Positions 6,906-14,992 of a stretch of 23,937 nt of DNA are shown piece by piece; position 1 is the stretch's first letter, and every line of letters begins with the position of its first letter. A program made the position numbers and the translations under genes. This DNA is from an uncultured Lachnoanaerobaculum sp. Lineage in GTDB: Bacteria > Bacillota > Clostridia > Lachnospirales > Lachnospiraceae. The stretch spans positions 1 through 23,937 of the forward strand of contig NZ_CALLVU010000131.1 in the NCBI RefSeq assembly GCF_938015485.1. The letters are read 5' to 3'. The notes below the pieces were generated by a model that saw only the letters and a list, made by a program, of their open reading frames with translations, was not told the origin of the DNA and did not search any database.

Positions 6906-7739
6906 ATGAATATACTGGAGATACTGAAGGTTATAATTATTGGTATTGTAGAGGGTATTACGGAGTGGCTGCCTATAAGCTCCACAGGACATATGATTTT
7001 GGTTGATGAGCTGATAAAGCTGAATGCAAGTGAAGAGTTCAAATCAATGTTTATGGTTGTTATACAGCTAGGTGCCATTTTGGCGGTGGTAGTACTGTAT
7101 TTTAGAAAGTTGAATCCTTTCAGCAGGGGTAAGAGTCTAAAGATGAGGTATCTTACCATTGAACTTTGGAAGAAGATAATAGTTGCCTGTTTACCTGCCG
7201 CAATGCTCGGCGTACTGATAGACGACTGGTTGGACGCACATCTTTACAACGGATTTATAGTGGCGATGGCACTTATCGTATACGGTGTGCTGTTCATTCT
7301 TATAGAGAACTCAAATAAAAAGAGGGTGGACAGTATTACAAAGGTATATTCTATAGACTATCAGACGGCACTTTTTATCGGAGCGTTTCAGGTTCTGGCA
7401 CTTATACCGGGAACTTCAAGATCCGGAGCGACTATTATAGGCGGAATGATTTTAGGTGCGTCAAGGTCTGTGGCGGCTGAGTTTTCATTCTTTTTGAGTA
7501 TTCCGATAATGTTCGGTGCAAGCCTTTTAAAGCTTGTAAAGTTCGGATTCCACTACAGCATGGCTGAGACTGTCTATCTGCTTTTAGGAATGATTGTTGC
7601 ATTCCTTGTATCTATTTTCTCCATAAGCTTCTTGCTCAATTGGATAAAGAAAAACGATTTCAAGTTCTTCGGATACTACAGAATAGTACTCGGACTTATA
7701 GTACTTGTGTGGTATTTTGTATCTTCTTTGATGAAATAA
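6906..7739 (+). CDS. uppP: Undecaprenyl-diphosphatase (BacA/UppP)
   Basis: This 277-residue integral membrane enzyme dephosphorylates undecaprenyl pyrophosphate to recycle the lipid carrier for peptidoglycan and other envelope polymers. Its activity gives bacitracin resistance when raised. The two inverted active-site motifs are present: EGITEWLPISSTGH (residues 16-29) and PGTSRSGATI with R172. Several hydrophobic segments span the rest, and the length is normal. The ribosome binding site AAAGGGA lies just before the start. It is second in a two-gene unit with ung and closed by a strong terminator. A functional link to ung is not apparent. Confidence 0.96.
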   Translation: MNILEILKVIIIGIVEGITEWLPISSTGHMILVDELIKLNASEEFKSMFMVVIQLGAILAVVVLYFRKLNPFSRGKSLKMRYLTIELWKKIIVACLPAAMLGVLIDDWLDAHLYNGFIVAMALIVYGVLFILIENSNKKRVDSITKVYSIDYQTALFIGAFQVLALIPGTSRSGATIIGGMILGASRSVAAEFSFFLSIPIMFGASLLKLVKFGFHYSMAETVYLLLGMIVAFLVSIFSISFLLNWIKKNDFKFFGYYRIVLGLIVLVWYFVSSLMK

Positions 7740-7744
7740 TTAAG

Positions 7745-7793
7745 GGCATATATTTATATATGAAGTTTTTCAATGTAAATATATGCCTTTTTT
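7745..7793 (+). terminator. Rho-independent terminator after uppP
   Basis: A 14-bp stem (7745-7758 with 7774-7787, one T-G wobble) is followed directly by six T residues (7788-7793). It begins six bases after the uppP stop. Confidence 0.9.
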
Positions 7794-7794
7794 C

Positions 7795-7823
7795 TTTACA
7801 ATAATGTAAAAAAGCATTATCAT
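7795..7823 (+). promoter_or_regulatory. Promoter of the ABC exporter operon
   Basis: TTTACA (7795-7800), a 17-base spacer and TATCAT (7818-7823) match five of six bases at each hexamer. They lie immediately after the uppP terminator and about 30 bases before the exporter start. Confidence 0.6.
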
Positions 7824-7855
7824 AAAGAAATTGTATGCGATTGGATAGGAGGAGT

Positions 7856-9571
7856 ATGCTTAGATTAGCTCGTTATTTGAAGGAATATAAATTGGAGTCC
7901 GCTCTTGCACCTTTGTTTAAGCTTTTGGAGGCGGCATTTGAGCTTTTGGTTCCGATAGTTATAGCAAGGATAATTGATGTAGGTATTGCAAATAAGGATT
8001 CAAACTACATCATAAAGATGGGTATATTGCTTGTAACCTTGGCGGTAATAGGACTCACCTCTGCGATTGTAGCGCAGTATTTCAGTGCAAAGGCTGCTAC
8101 AGGTTTCGGAACTAAACTTAGAGATGATTTGTTTTCCCATATTTTAGGGTTTTCACATGCAGAGATAGATGTGCTTGGAAGAGATACATTGGTAACCAGG
8201 GTTACAAATGACAGTGATCAGGTACAAAACGGTGTGAACAGATTTTTCAGACTTGTGCTCAGATCACCTTTTATAGTGGCAGGCGCATTTATAATGTCTT
8301 TTCATATAGATCCGAAAATGTCAATGATTGCACTTACAGTAATAGTAATACTTGCAATAACAGTCGCGCTTATAATGTCAAAAAGCATCGGTCTTTACAG
8401 AAATGTGCAAAGAAAGCTTGACAGAGTACTTGGAAAAACAGGAGAGAACCTTACAGGCATCAGAGTTATACGCGCTTTTTCAAAGGAAAACAGTGAGGTG
8501 GACGAGTACGATAAGGCAACAAAGGATCTGTATAACGACCAGGTTTTGGTAGGTAATATATCGGCACTTTTAAATCCGCTTACATATGTAGTTGTAAACT
8601 TAGGTATTGTGGCAATACTTAAGGCGGGTGCGGTGCAGGTAAATATAGGAAATCTTACTACAGGTCAGGTGGTGGCATTGATCAACTATATGTCACAAAT
8701 CTTGGTTGAACTTGTAAAGTTTGCAAATCTTATTATTCTTTTATCAAAAGCAAGTGCCTGTGCAAAGAGAATAAATGAGATTTTTGATATTAAGTCTTCT
8801 ATAACAGGCGGAAGCGGTGAACTGGATTTGGAAGGATATAACGGAGATATAATTACATTTGAAAATGTAGGATTTGCATATCCGAAGGCCAAGGAAGAAG
8901 CACTTTCAGATATTTCACTTTCCATAAAAAAGGGTGAGACTGTAGGAATTATAGGAGGTACAGGTTCAGGTAAGAGTTCACTTATAAATCTGATACCCAG
9001 ATTTTATGATATAAGCAGAGGCAGTATAAAACTTGCAGGTAAAGATATAAAAGAATACAGCCTGGACTCTATAAGAAAAAATGTGGCTTTGGTGGAACAA
9101 AAATCAAGGCTCTTTAGAGGAGATATAAGAGATAACCTGCTTTGGGGAGATGAAAATGCAAGCGATAGTGAACTTTTTGAAGCTGCCGATATCGCTCAGG
9201 CAACCGATGTTATAAATTCAAAAGAAAAAAGACTTGATTCGGAAGTTGCAATGTATGGAAACAATTTCTCAGGAGGTCAAAAGCAGAGACTTTCCATTGC
9301 AAGAAGTTTGGTAAAAAAGGCAGGTATATTGATACTTGACGACTCGTCATCGGCACTTGATTATGCTACAGACTCAAGACTTAGAAAAGCAATAAGGCAG
9401 ATAAAAGATATTACTACGATTATTGTAAGTCAGAGAATAGTTTCCATAAAGAATGCTGACAGAATAGTGGTACTTGATGACGGTAAGATAGTGGGTATAG
9501 GAACTCATGACGAGCTTTTAAAGAACAGTCCGATATATAAAGAAATATATAATTCACAGGTTATGTCTTAA
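7856..9571 (+). CDS. Heterodimeric ABC exporter, subunit with degenerate catalytic residues
   Basis: This 571-residue half-transporter has an N-terminal six-helix transmembrane domain (about residues 10-310) and a C-terminal ATPase domain. Walker A GGTGSGKSS is near residue 365 and signature FSGGQKQR near 471. Walker B ends in LDD, so the catalytic glutamate is replaced by Asp496. The switch histidine is replaced by Gln526 (VSQR instead of VAHR). This is the hallmark of the non-catalytic half of asymmetric exporters such as BmrC/TM287/LmrC. Its canonical signature completes the active site of its partner, encoded 11 bases downstream. The start at 7856 follows AGGAGG (7847-7852) at rather short spacing; an in-frame ATG at 7835 has no clear ribosome binding site. 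The substrate (drug, lipid or peptide) cannot be told. Confidence 0.9.
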   Translation: MLRLARYLKEYKLESALAPLFKLLEAAFELLVPIVIARIIDVGIANKDSNYIIKMGILLVTLAVIGLTSAIVAQYFSAKAATGFGTKLRDDLFSHILGFSHAEIDVLGRDTLVTRVTNDSDQVQNGVNRFFRLVLRSPFIVAGAFIMSFHIDPKMSMIALTVIVILAITVALIMSKSIGLYRNVQRKLDRVLGKTGENLTGIRVIRAFSKENSEVDEYDKATKDLYNDQVLVGNISALLNPLTYVVVNLGIVAILKAGAVQVNIGNLTTGQVVALINYMSQILVELVKFANLIILLSKASACAKRINEIFDIKSSITGGSGELDLEGYNGDIITFENVGFAYPKAKEEALSDISLSIKKGETVGIIGGTGSGKSSLINLIPRFYDISRGSIKLAGKDIKEYSLDSIRKNVALVEQKSRLFRGDIRDNLLWGDENASDSELFEAADIAQATDVINSKEKRLDSEVAMYGNNFSGGQKQRLSIARSLVKKAGILILDDSSSALDYATDSRLRKAIRQIKDITTIIVSQRIVSIKNADRIVVLDDGKIVGIGTHDELLKNSPIYKEIYNSQVMS

Positions 9572-9582
9572 GGAGGATTCAA

Positions 9583-11313
9583 ATGAAAAATAATAAAAAT
9601 ACATTAAAGAGAATTTTGAATCTTTTAAGCCCGTACAAGCTAAGAATGGTTGTCAGTCTTTTATTGGCGGTGGTTATTGTAATTACTACGCTTTATTTGC
9701 CGATACTTACAGGTAGAGCCGTGGATACCATAATTTCAAAGGGAAATGTGGATTTTATAAAGCTTTCAAAAATTGTGATATTGATGGTTATAATGATGGC
9801 TGTTACGGCAGCTTCACAGTGGTGTATGACCGCTATAAACAACGGTGTTGCCTATCATATGGTCAGAGATATAAGAAATCAGGCTTTTAAAAAGCTTATG
9901 AAGCTGCCTATATCATATGTTGATTCCAACAGCCATGGAGAGATTATAAATAAGATAATCAATGATGTGGATCAGTTTTCAGAAGGACTCCTTATGGGGT
10001 TTGCACAATTTTTTACCGGTGCGTTGACTATAGTGCTTACTATTATAATACTGTTCACAATAAATGTGTATGTAACTTTGGTTGTACTGCTTGTCACACC
10101 GCTCGCAGTACTTGTGGCAGGCTTTATTGCAAAGAATACTTATAAGCATTTCAAGTCACAGTCCGAAAGAAGGGCGAGGATGACGGGAATTGTGGATGAA
10201 ATGATTGCAGGATTAAGTACTGTAAAGAACTTCACTATGGAGAGCAGAGTAGAAGATAATTTCAAGGAATCCGACGAAGCTCTTAGAGTGGCAAGTCAAA
10301 ATGCCATTTTTATTTCCGCCATAGCTTTTCCGGCAACCAGATTTGTAAATGCGCTTGTATATGCAGGCGTGGCCATTGCAGGAGCGCTGCTTTCAATAAC
10401 GGGAAAGATGAGTGTAGGACAGCTTGCTTCGGTACTCAGTTATGCTACACAGTATACAAAACCTTTTAATGAGATATCAGGTGTGGTAACGGAACTTCAA
10501 AATTCGTTTGCCTGTGCTGCAAGAGTGTTTGCGCTGATAGATGAAAAGGAGATATTGCCTGACAAGGATTCCAATAATTTCTTAAGGGATGTTGACGGCA
10601 ATGTGGAAATTTCACATGTTTACTTCTCATATGACAAGTCAAAGAAGCTTATTGAGGATCTTAACTTGGATGTGAAGGCGGGACAAAGAATTGCAATAGT
10701 GGGACCTACAGGAAGCGGAAAGTCAACTATTATAAATCTTTTGATGCGCTTTTATGATGTGGACGGCGGCAGTATAAAGATAGAGGGCAAGAATATATAT
10801 GATGTAACAAGGAAATCCATCAGAGAGAACTTCGGTATGGTTTTACAGGAGACATGGTTAAAGAATGCCACAATCAGAGAAAATATAGCTTTCGGAAAGC
10901 CTGATGCAAGCTTTGAAGAGGTGGAAAAGGCCGCCAAGGAAGCATATGCCGACAGTTTTATAAAGAGATTGCCTGACGGCTATGATACCGTAGTCAGCGA
11001 GGGCGGAGAGAATTTGTCGGCAGGTCAAAGACAGCTTTTATGTATTGCCAGAATAATGCTTGCAATACCTCCGATGCTGATACTTGATGAGGCCACATCA
11101 AGTATTGATACTATGACTGAAGCCAGAATAAGTAAGGCATTTGATAAGATGATGGTCGGAAGAACAAGCTTTGTAGTGGCACACAGACTTTCTACAATAA
11201 GAAATGCGGATATGATACTGGTGCTTAAGGACGGACATATAATAGAACAGGGTAACCATAAAGAACTTATGGATATGAAGGGATTCTATTATGAACTTAA
11301 CAATGCGGTTTAA
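9583..11313 (+). CDS. Heterodimeric ABC exporter, catalytic subunit
   Basis: This 576-residue half-transporter has the same architecture as its upstream neighbour, but its own Walker B and switch are canonical: LDEATSSID with D502 and catalytic E503, and H534 in VVAHRLSTI. Walker A is GPTGSGKST. Its signature is LSAGQ (478-482) rather than LSGGQ, the complementary asymmetry expected when this signature serves the degenerate ATP site of the partner. The pair therefore has one working and one impaired ATP site, as known for BmrCD and TM287/288. The gap from the upstream gene is 11 bases, with AGGAGG before the start. Multidrug export is the usual annotation; the real substrate is unknown. Confidence 0.92.
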   Translation: MKNNKNTLKRILNLLSPYKLRMVVSLLLAVVIVITTLYLPILTGRAVDTIISKGNVDFIKLSKIVILMVIMMAVTAASQWCMTAINNGVAYHMVRDIRNQAFKKLMKLPISYVDSNSHGEIINKIINDVDQFSEGLLMGFAQFFTGALTIVLTIIILFTINVYVTLVVLLVTPLAVLVAGFIAKNTYKHFKSQSERRARMTGIVDEMIAGLSTVKNFTMESRVEDNFKESDEALRVASQNAIFISAIAFPATRFVNALVYAGVAIAGALLSITGKMSVGQLASVLSYATQYTKPFNEISGVVTELQNSFACAARVFALIDEKEILPDKDSNNFLRDVDGNVEISHVYFSYDKSKKLIEDLNLDVKAGQRIAIVGPTGSGKSTIINLLMRFYDVDGGSIKIEGKNIYDVTRKSIRENFGMVLQETWLKNATIRENIAFGKPDASFEEVEKAAKEAYADSFIKRLPDGYDTVVSEGGENLSAGQRQLLCIARIMLAIPPMLILDEATSSIDTMTEARISKAFDKMMVGRTSFVVAHRLSTIRNADMILVLKDGHIIEQGNHKELMDMKGFYYELNNAV

Positions 11314-11327
11314 AGAAAGAGGAATAT

Positions 11328-13193
11328 ATGAGAAAATTGGCACTAAGCGACGATATACTGCTTAGCGTTGACAAGCCGGCCAGATATATAGGCGGCGAGT
11401 TGAATTCAAGAGATAAAAATTTGGATGATGTGGATATAAGATTTGTGATGTGCTTTCCCGATGTATATGAGATCGGAATGAGCCATATCGGAATGCAGAT
11501 TATATACGATATGTTAAACAGGAGAGAAGATACATTCTGTGAGAGACTTTTTTCACCTTGGGTGGACCTTGATAAGATACTCAGAGAGAAGAATATACCG
11601 CTTTTTTCACTTGAGAGTCAGGAAAATGTAAAGGATGCAAACTTTCTGGGAATCACATTGCAGTATGAGATGTGTTATACCAATATATTGCAAGTACTTG
11701 AACTCTCACATATACCGATGTATGCGAAGAATCGAGGTGAAGAGTATCCGATAGTGATAGGCGGAGGTCCGTGTGCCTATAATCCTGAGCCTTTGGCTCC
11801 TTTCTTTGATATATTCTATATAGGAGAGGGAGAAGTGGTATATGATAAGCTGCTTGACCTTTACAAGGAATGTAAGAAAAACAAGCTGTCAAAGCATGAG
11901 TTTTTATTAAAGGCGGCACAGATTGAAGGAATGTATATCCCCGAGTTTTATGATGTAACATATAAGACTGACGGTACAATAGATAAATTTACACCGAAGT
12001 ATGAGAATGTTCCAAGTGTTGTACACAGAGTCGTTGTCCAAAATATGGATACCGTTTCATATCTGTCAAAACCTGTAGTACCTTTTATCAAGGTTACGCA
12101 GGACAGAGTGGTGCTTGAGATAATGAGAGGTTGTATCAGAGGTTGCAGATTCTGTCAGGCCGGAAATGTATACAGACCTCAGAGAGAGCATTCACTTGAC
12201 TACCTTATAAACTATGCAAAGACAATGCTTGATATCACGGGAGCGGAAGAAATCTCACTAAGCTCACTGAGTTCAAGTGATTACAGCAACCTCGGAAAAC
12301 TTTTAGACTTTTTGCTTGAATATACCAAGGAGAGAGGTATCAATATCTCATTGCCTTCACTTAGAATAGATGCATTTTCACTTGATGTGATGAGTAAGGT
12401 ACAGGATGTAAAGAAGAGTTCACTTACATTTGCACCTGAAGCGGGTACACAAAGGCTGCGAGATGTTATAAATAAGGGTATTACGGAAGAAGATATATTA
12501 AACGGGTCTATGGAAGCGTTTAAGGGAGGTTGGAATAAGGTAAAGCTTTATTTCATGCTTGGACTTCCTACAGAAACGGATGAAGATATAAAGGGAATAC
12601 CTGAGCTTTGTGAGAAAATAGCAAAGAATTACTATTCAATACCGAAAGATCAAAGAATAGGCAAGGTTTCAATCACTGCAAGTTCGTCATTTTTTGTACC
12701 TAAGCCTTTTACACCTTTCCAGTGGGCAAAGATGGAGACAAGAGACGAATACCTAAGAAGAGCGCATTTGGTCAAGGATACAATGAGAGAACAGCTCAAT
12801 CAAAAAAGTATGAAATATCAGTACCACGACGCGGAGGTTACATTGCTTGAGGGACTTATGGCAAGAGGTGACAGAAAGATTGCCGATGTTATAGTAAGTG
12901 CATATAAAAACGGCGCAATGTATGACTCGTGGTCGGATCAGTTCAGTATGGAATATTGGGACAAGGCGTATGAAGAAACCGGAATCGACCCTGATTTTTA
13001 TACACTCAGAGAAAGAAGTATTGATGAGGTATTCCCTTGGGATTTTATAGACTCGGGAGTTACAAAGAACTTCCTTATCAGAGAGTGGAAAACGGCGCAT
13101 GAGGATAAGATTTCGCCGAACTGCAGACAGCAGTGTTTGGGATGCGGTGCAAGAAAGTATAACGGAGGTGTTTGTCTTGAAAGTGCGAATTAA
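11328..13193 (+). CDS. B12-binding-domain radical SAM protein, TIGR03960 type
   Basis: This 621-residue cytoplasmic enzyme has an N-terminal cobalamin-binding-like region (MCFPDVYEIGMSHIGMQIIYD, given as FPDVYEIGMSHIG) and a radical SAM core whose CX3CX2C cluster motif is CIRGCRFC at residues 269-276, followed by QAGNVYRPQR. A C-terminal region has further cysteines (CRQQCLGCGA). The family is conserved in clostridia upstream of the DUF2344 protein and ribonuclease G, exactly as seen here, and the two radical SAM-related proteins are fused in some genomes. The reaction is not established; an RNA- or ribosome-linked modification is often suspected from the neighbours. The start follows AGAGG at 11318-11322, 15 bases after the exporter gene. 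Confidence 0.92.
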   Translation: MRKLALSDDILLSVDKPARYIGGELNSRDKNLDDVDIRFVMCFPDVYEIGMSHIGMQIIYDMLNRREDTFCERLFSPWVDLDKILREKNIPLFSLESQENVKDANFLGITLQYEMCYTNILQVLELSHIPMYAKNRGEEYPIVIGGGPCAYNPEPLAPFFDIFYIGEGEVVYDKLLDLYKECKKNKLSKHEFLLKAAQIEGMYIPEFYDVTYKTDGTIDKFTPKYENVPSVVHRVVVQNMDTVSYLSKPVVPFIKVTQDRVVLEIMRGCIRGCRFCQAGNVYRPQREHSLDYLINYAKTMLDITGAEEISLSSLSSSDYSNLGKLLDFLLEYTKERGINISLPSLRIDAFSLDVMSKVQDVKKSSLTFAPEAGTQRLRDVINKGITEEDILNGSMEAFKGGWNKVKLYFMLGLPTETDEDIKGIPELCEKIAKNYYSIPKDQRIGKVSITASSSFFVPKPFTPFQWAKMETRDEYLRRAHLVKDTMREQLNQKSMKYQYHDAEVTLLEGLMARGDRKIADVIVSAYKNGAMYDSWSDQFSMEYWDKAYEETGIDPDFYTLRERSIDEVFPWDFIDSGVTKNFLIREWKTAHEDKISPNCRQQCLGCGARKYNGGVCLESAN

Positions 13194-13902
13194 GTTTGAA
13201 AAGACGGATCAGATGCGTTTTATAGGACATCTTGATTTGATGAGATATTTTCAAAAGGCCATGAGAAGAGCGGATATTCCGATAAAGTACAGTGAAGGTT
13301 TTTCACCTCATCAAATAATGTCTTTCGGTGCTCCTTTAAGTATGGGAGTGTCGGGACTTGGCGAATATATGGATATTGAGTTAAAAGAAGCAAGCCATAT
13401 CTCTTCAAAAGATGCGTTAGACAGATTGAATGCCGTGATGTGTACAGGTATGAAGATTAAAAAGTTCCTACAAATACCTGATGACTCAAAGCCTGCTATG
13501 GCACTTATGGACACTGCCGATTTTAAGGCGGAGTTTAAAGAGAGTGTATCACAGGATGAGATAAAGAAAGCCATAGATAAGTTACTTTCAAGAGAATCTA
13601 TTTTACTTACAAAAATCTCAAAGAAGAAAAAGAAAAATGAGTACGGTAAGTTTGTAGAGGTTGAGACTACAAGCGTAACGGATATCAAGCCGTATATATA
13701 TAAGCTTGAAGCTTTAGAAAACGGAGTATTCATGCATTTATCTCAGGGAAGTACCAACAATATAAAACCTGCATTCGTAATGGATTTTTTGGCGGAGGAA
13801 GGTCTTGAAGGTGCAAAAAGAAATGAATATTATCTGTACAGGCTTGATATGTACACAGATGAAGGGAAGGCCTTAGATGAGTACGGCTGTGAAATTATCT
13901 AA
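13177..13902 (+). CDS. TIGR03936 / DUF2344 radical SAM-associated protein
   Basis: This 241-residue cytoplasmic protein is the usual partner of the upstream radical SAM enzyme. Its N-terminus (KVRIKFEKTDQMRFIGHLDL) and the following IPIKYSEGFSPHQIMSFG are the family hallmarks. The start is judged to be TTG at 13177: GGAGGTG (13164-13170) lies six bases before it, and homology begins immediately after. An upstream ATG at 13099 in the same frame would add 26 residues that overlap the 3' end of the neighbour and do not look like the family. With the TTG start the two genes overlap by 17 bases, consistent with translational coupling. The biochemical role is unknown. Confidence 0.88.
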   Translation: MKVRIKFEKTDQMRFIGHLDLMRYFQKAMRRADIPIKYSEGFSPHQIMSFGAPLSMGVSGLGEYMDIELKEASHISSKDALDRLNAVMCTGMKIKKFLQIPDDSKPAMALMDTADFKAEFKESVSQDEIKKAIDKLLSRESILLTKISKKKKKNEYGKFVEVETTSVTDIKPYIYKLEALENGVFMHLSQGSTNNIKPAFVMDFLAEEGLEGAKRNEYYLYRLDMYTDEGKALDEYGCEII

Positions 13903-14893
13903 GCTTCTTATCACAAGATATAAGGATAAACTTTTTGCCATATCCTATGACGGCAATGTTGCCAATGAGATAGAATATATTGAAAATAATTCTTTACTTG
14001 GCAGCATACATATAGGAAGAGTAAAGAAGATATCAAAGAATATAAATGCCGCATTTGTGGAGATTGAATACAATAAAGAGCGTCAGACAGTGTATTTTGA
14101 TATGCCGGATGTAAAATATATTATATTTGCCGATGAAAAAGAGCATAATGTATTACATGAGGGCGATGATATTGTAATAAAGATTTCAAAGCTTCCTATA
14201 AAGAATAAGCTTGCAGGTGCTACAGCCAATATTTCAGGTGTAAGTACAGAAGTGCTTGATAATATAAAGGCGCGAAAAAATTATATCAAATCACCGAGTA
14301 TGCTTTATGCAGGGGAAAGTGACTATATTGAGATAATAAAAGACAGATTGAAATATACTACATTTGATATAGTCACCGACATTAAGGAAGTTTATGAAAA
14401 AACACTAATTTTTTTAAAAGAAAATCATAGCGAGCTTGCAGACAGAGTCAGACTTTATGAAGATTCAATGATTACAATGAATAAGCTCTACTCTATAGAT
14501 ACATTGTTTGAGAGCGCACTTGATAAAAGAGTCTGGTTAAAGGACGGTGGGTATCTTTTTATAGAGCCCACAGAGGCGCTGACAGTTATTGATGTAAACA
14601 CCGGAAAGAATGTACAAAAAAAGGATGCGTCGGCAGTCAAGTTAAAAACAAATCTTGAAGCCATAAAAGAGAGTGCAAGGCAGATGCGTCTAAGGAATAT
14701 TTCGGGTATTATAGTCATTGACCTTATAAATACCGCCGATAAGTCTGAAGTGGACCTTTTGTACCACACTATGAAAGATTATTTAAAAGAGGACAGGCTC
14801 AACACCGTTGCGATAGATATAACAAAGCTTTGTCTTTTTGAGATAACCAGAAGAAAGAGAAAGCCGAGTCTGCTTGAGGTGATGAAAGGTTGA
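13877..14893 (+). CDS. rng: Ribonuclease G (RNase E/G family), short form
   Basis: This 338-residue cytoplasmic endoribonuclease acts in rRNA maturation or mRNA decay. It has an S1-like RNA-binding region (GSIHIGRVKKISKNINAAFVEI abbreviated as GSIHIGRV...AAFVEI, about residues 42-63) and the DNase I-like catalytic centre with magnesium ligands D239 in VIDVNTGK and D282 in IIVIDLI. The domain ends at FEITRRKRKPSLLEVMKG, so the CPxC zinc-link that joins subunits in RNase E/G is absent. The S1 part is also compact. GGGAAGG (13864-13870) precedes the start, and the gene overlaps its upstream neighbour by 26 bases. It is the last gene of the unit; the next gene has its own promoters. The ribosomal protein L21 gene often found next is not here. 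Confidence 0.9.
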   Translation: MSTAVKLSKLLITRYKDKLFAISYDGNVANEIEYIENNSLLGSIHIGRVKKISKNINAAFVEIEYNKERQTVYFDMPDVKYIIFADEKEHNVLHEGDDIVIKISKLPIKNKLAGATANISGVSTEVLDNIKARKNYIKSPSMLYAGESDYIEIIKDRLKYTTFDIVTDIKEVYEKTLIFLKENHSELADRVRLYEDSMITMNKLYSIDTLFESALDKRVWLKDGGYLFIEPTEALTVIDVNTGKNVQKKDASAVKLKTNLEAIKESARQMRLRNISGIIVIDLINTADKSEVDLLYHTMKDYLKEDRLNTVAIDITKLCLFEITRRKRKPSLLEVMKG

Positions 14894-14904
14894 GAAGACT
14901 GTAG

Positions 14905-14933
14905 TTGACGAAATATACTTTCTGTAATATTAT
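14905..14933 (+). promoter_or_regulatory. apbE promoter P1
   Basis: TTGACG (14905-14910), a 17-base spacer and TATTAT (14928-14933) lie just after the rng stop and face apbE. Confidence 0.75.
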
Positions 14934-14940
14934 GTAAAAG

Positions 14941-14968
14941 TTGACGGTTATATTGACCTAACTAAAAT
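14941..14968 (+). promoter_or_regulatory. apbE promoter P2
   Basis: A second TTGACG (14941-14946), a 16-base spacer and TAAAAT (14963-14968) follow P1 in tandem, with a predicted start only about 20 bases before the apbE initiation codon. Confidence 0.7.
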
Positions 14969-14992
14969 ATATGAAAAGGCCGGGAGATTATT

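Noticed and set aside
13099..13176. Longer start (ATG 13099) for the DUF2344 gene
   Set aside because: The extra 26 residues overlap the C-terminal coding part of the radical SAM gene and are not family-like, while TTG 13177 has a well-spaced GGAGGTG.
14890..14992. Frameshifted zinc-link extension of RNase G
   Set aside because: No Cys-Pro-x-Cys coding or other family tail was found in any plus-strand frame; the region holds two promoters instead.
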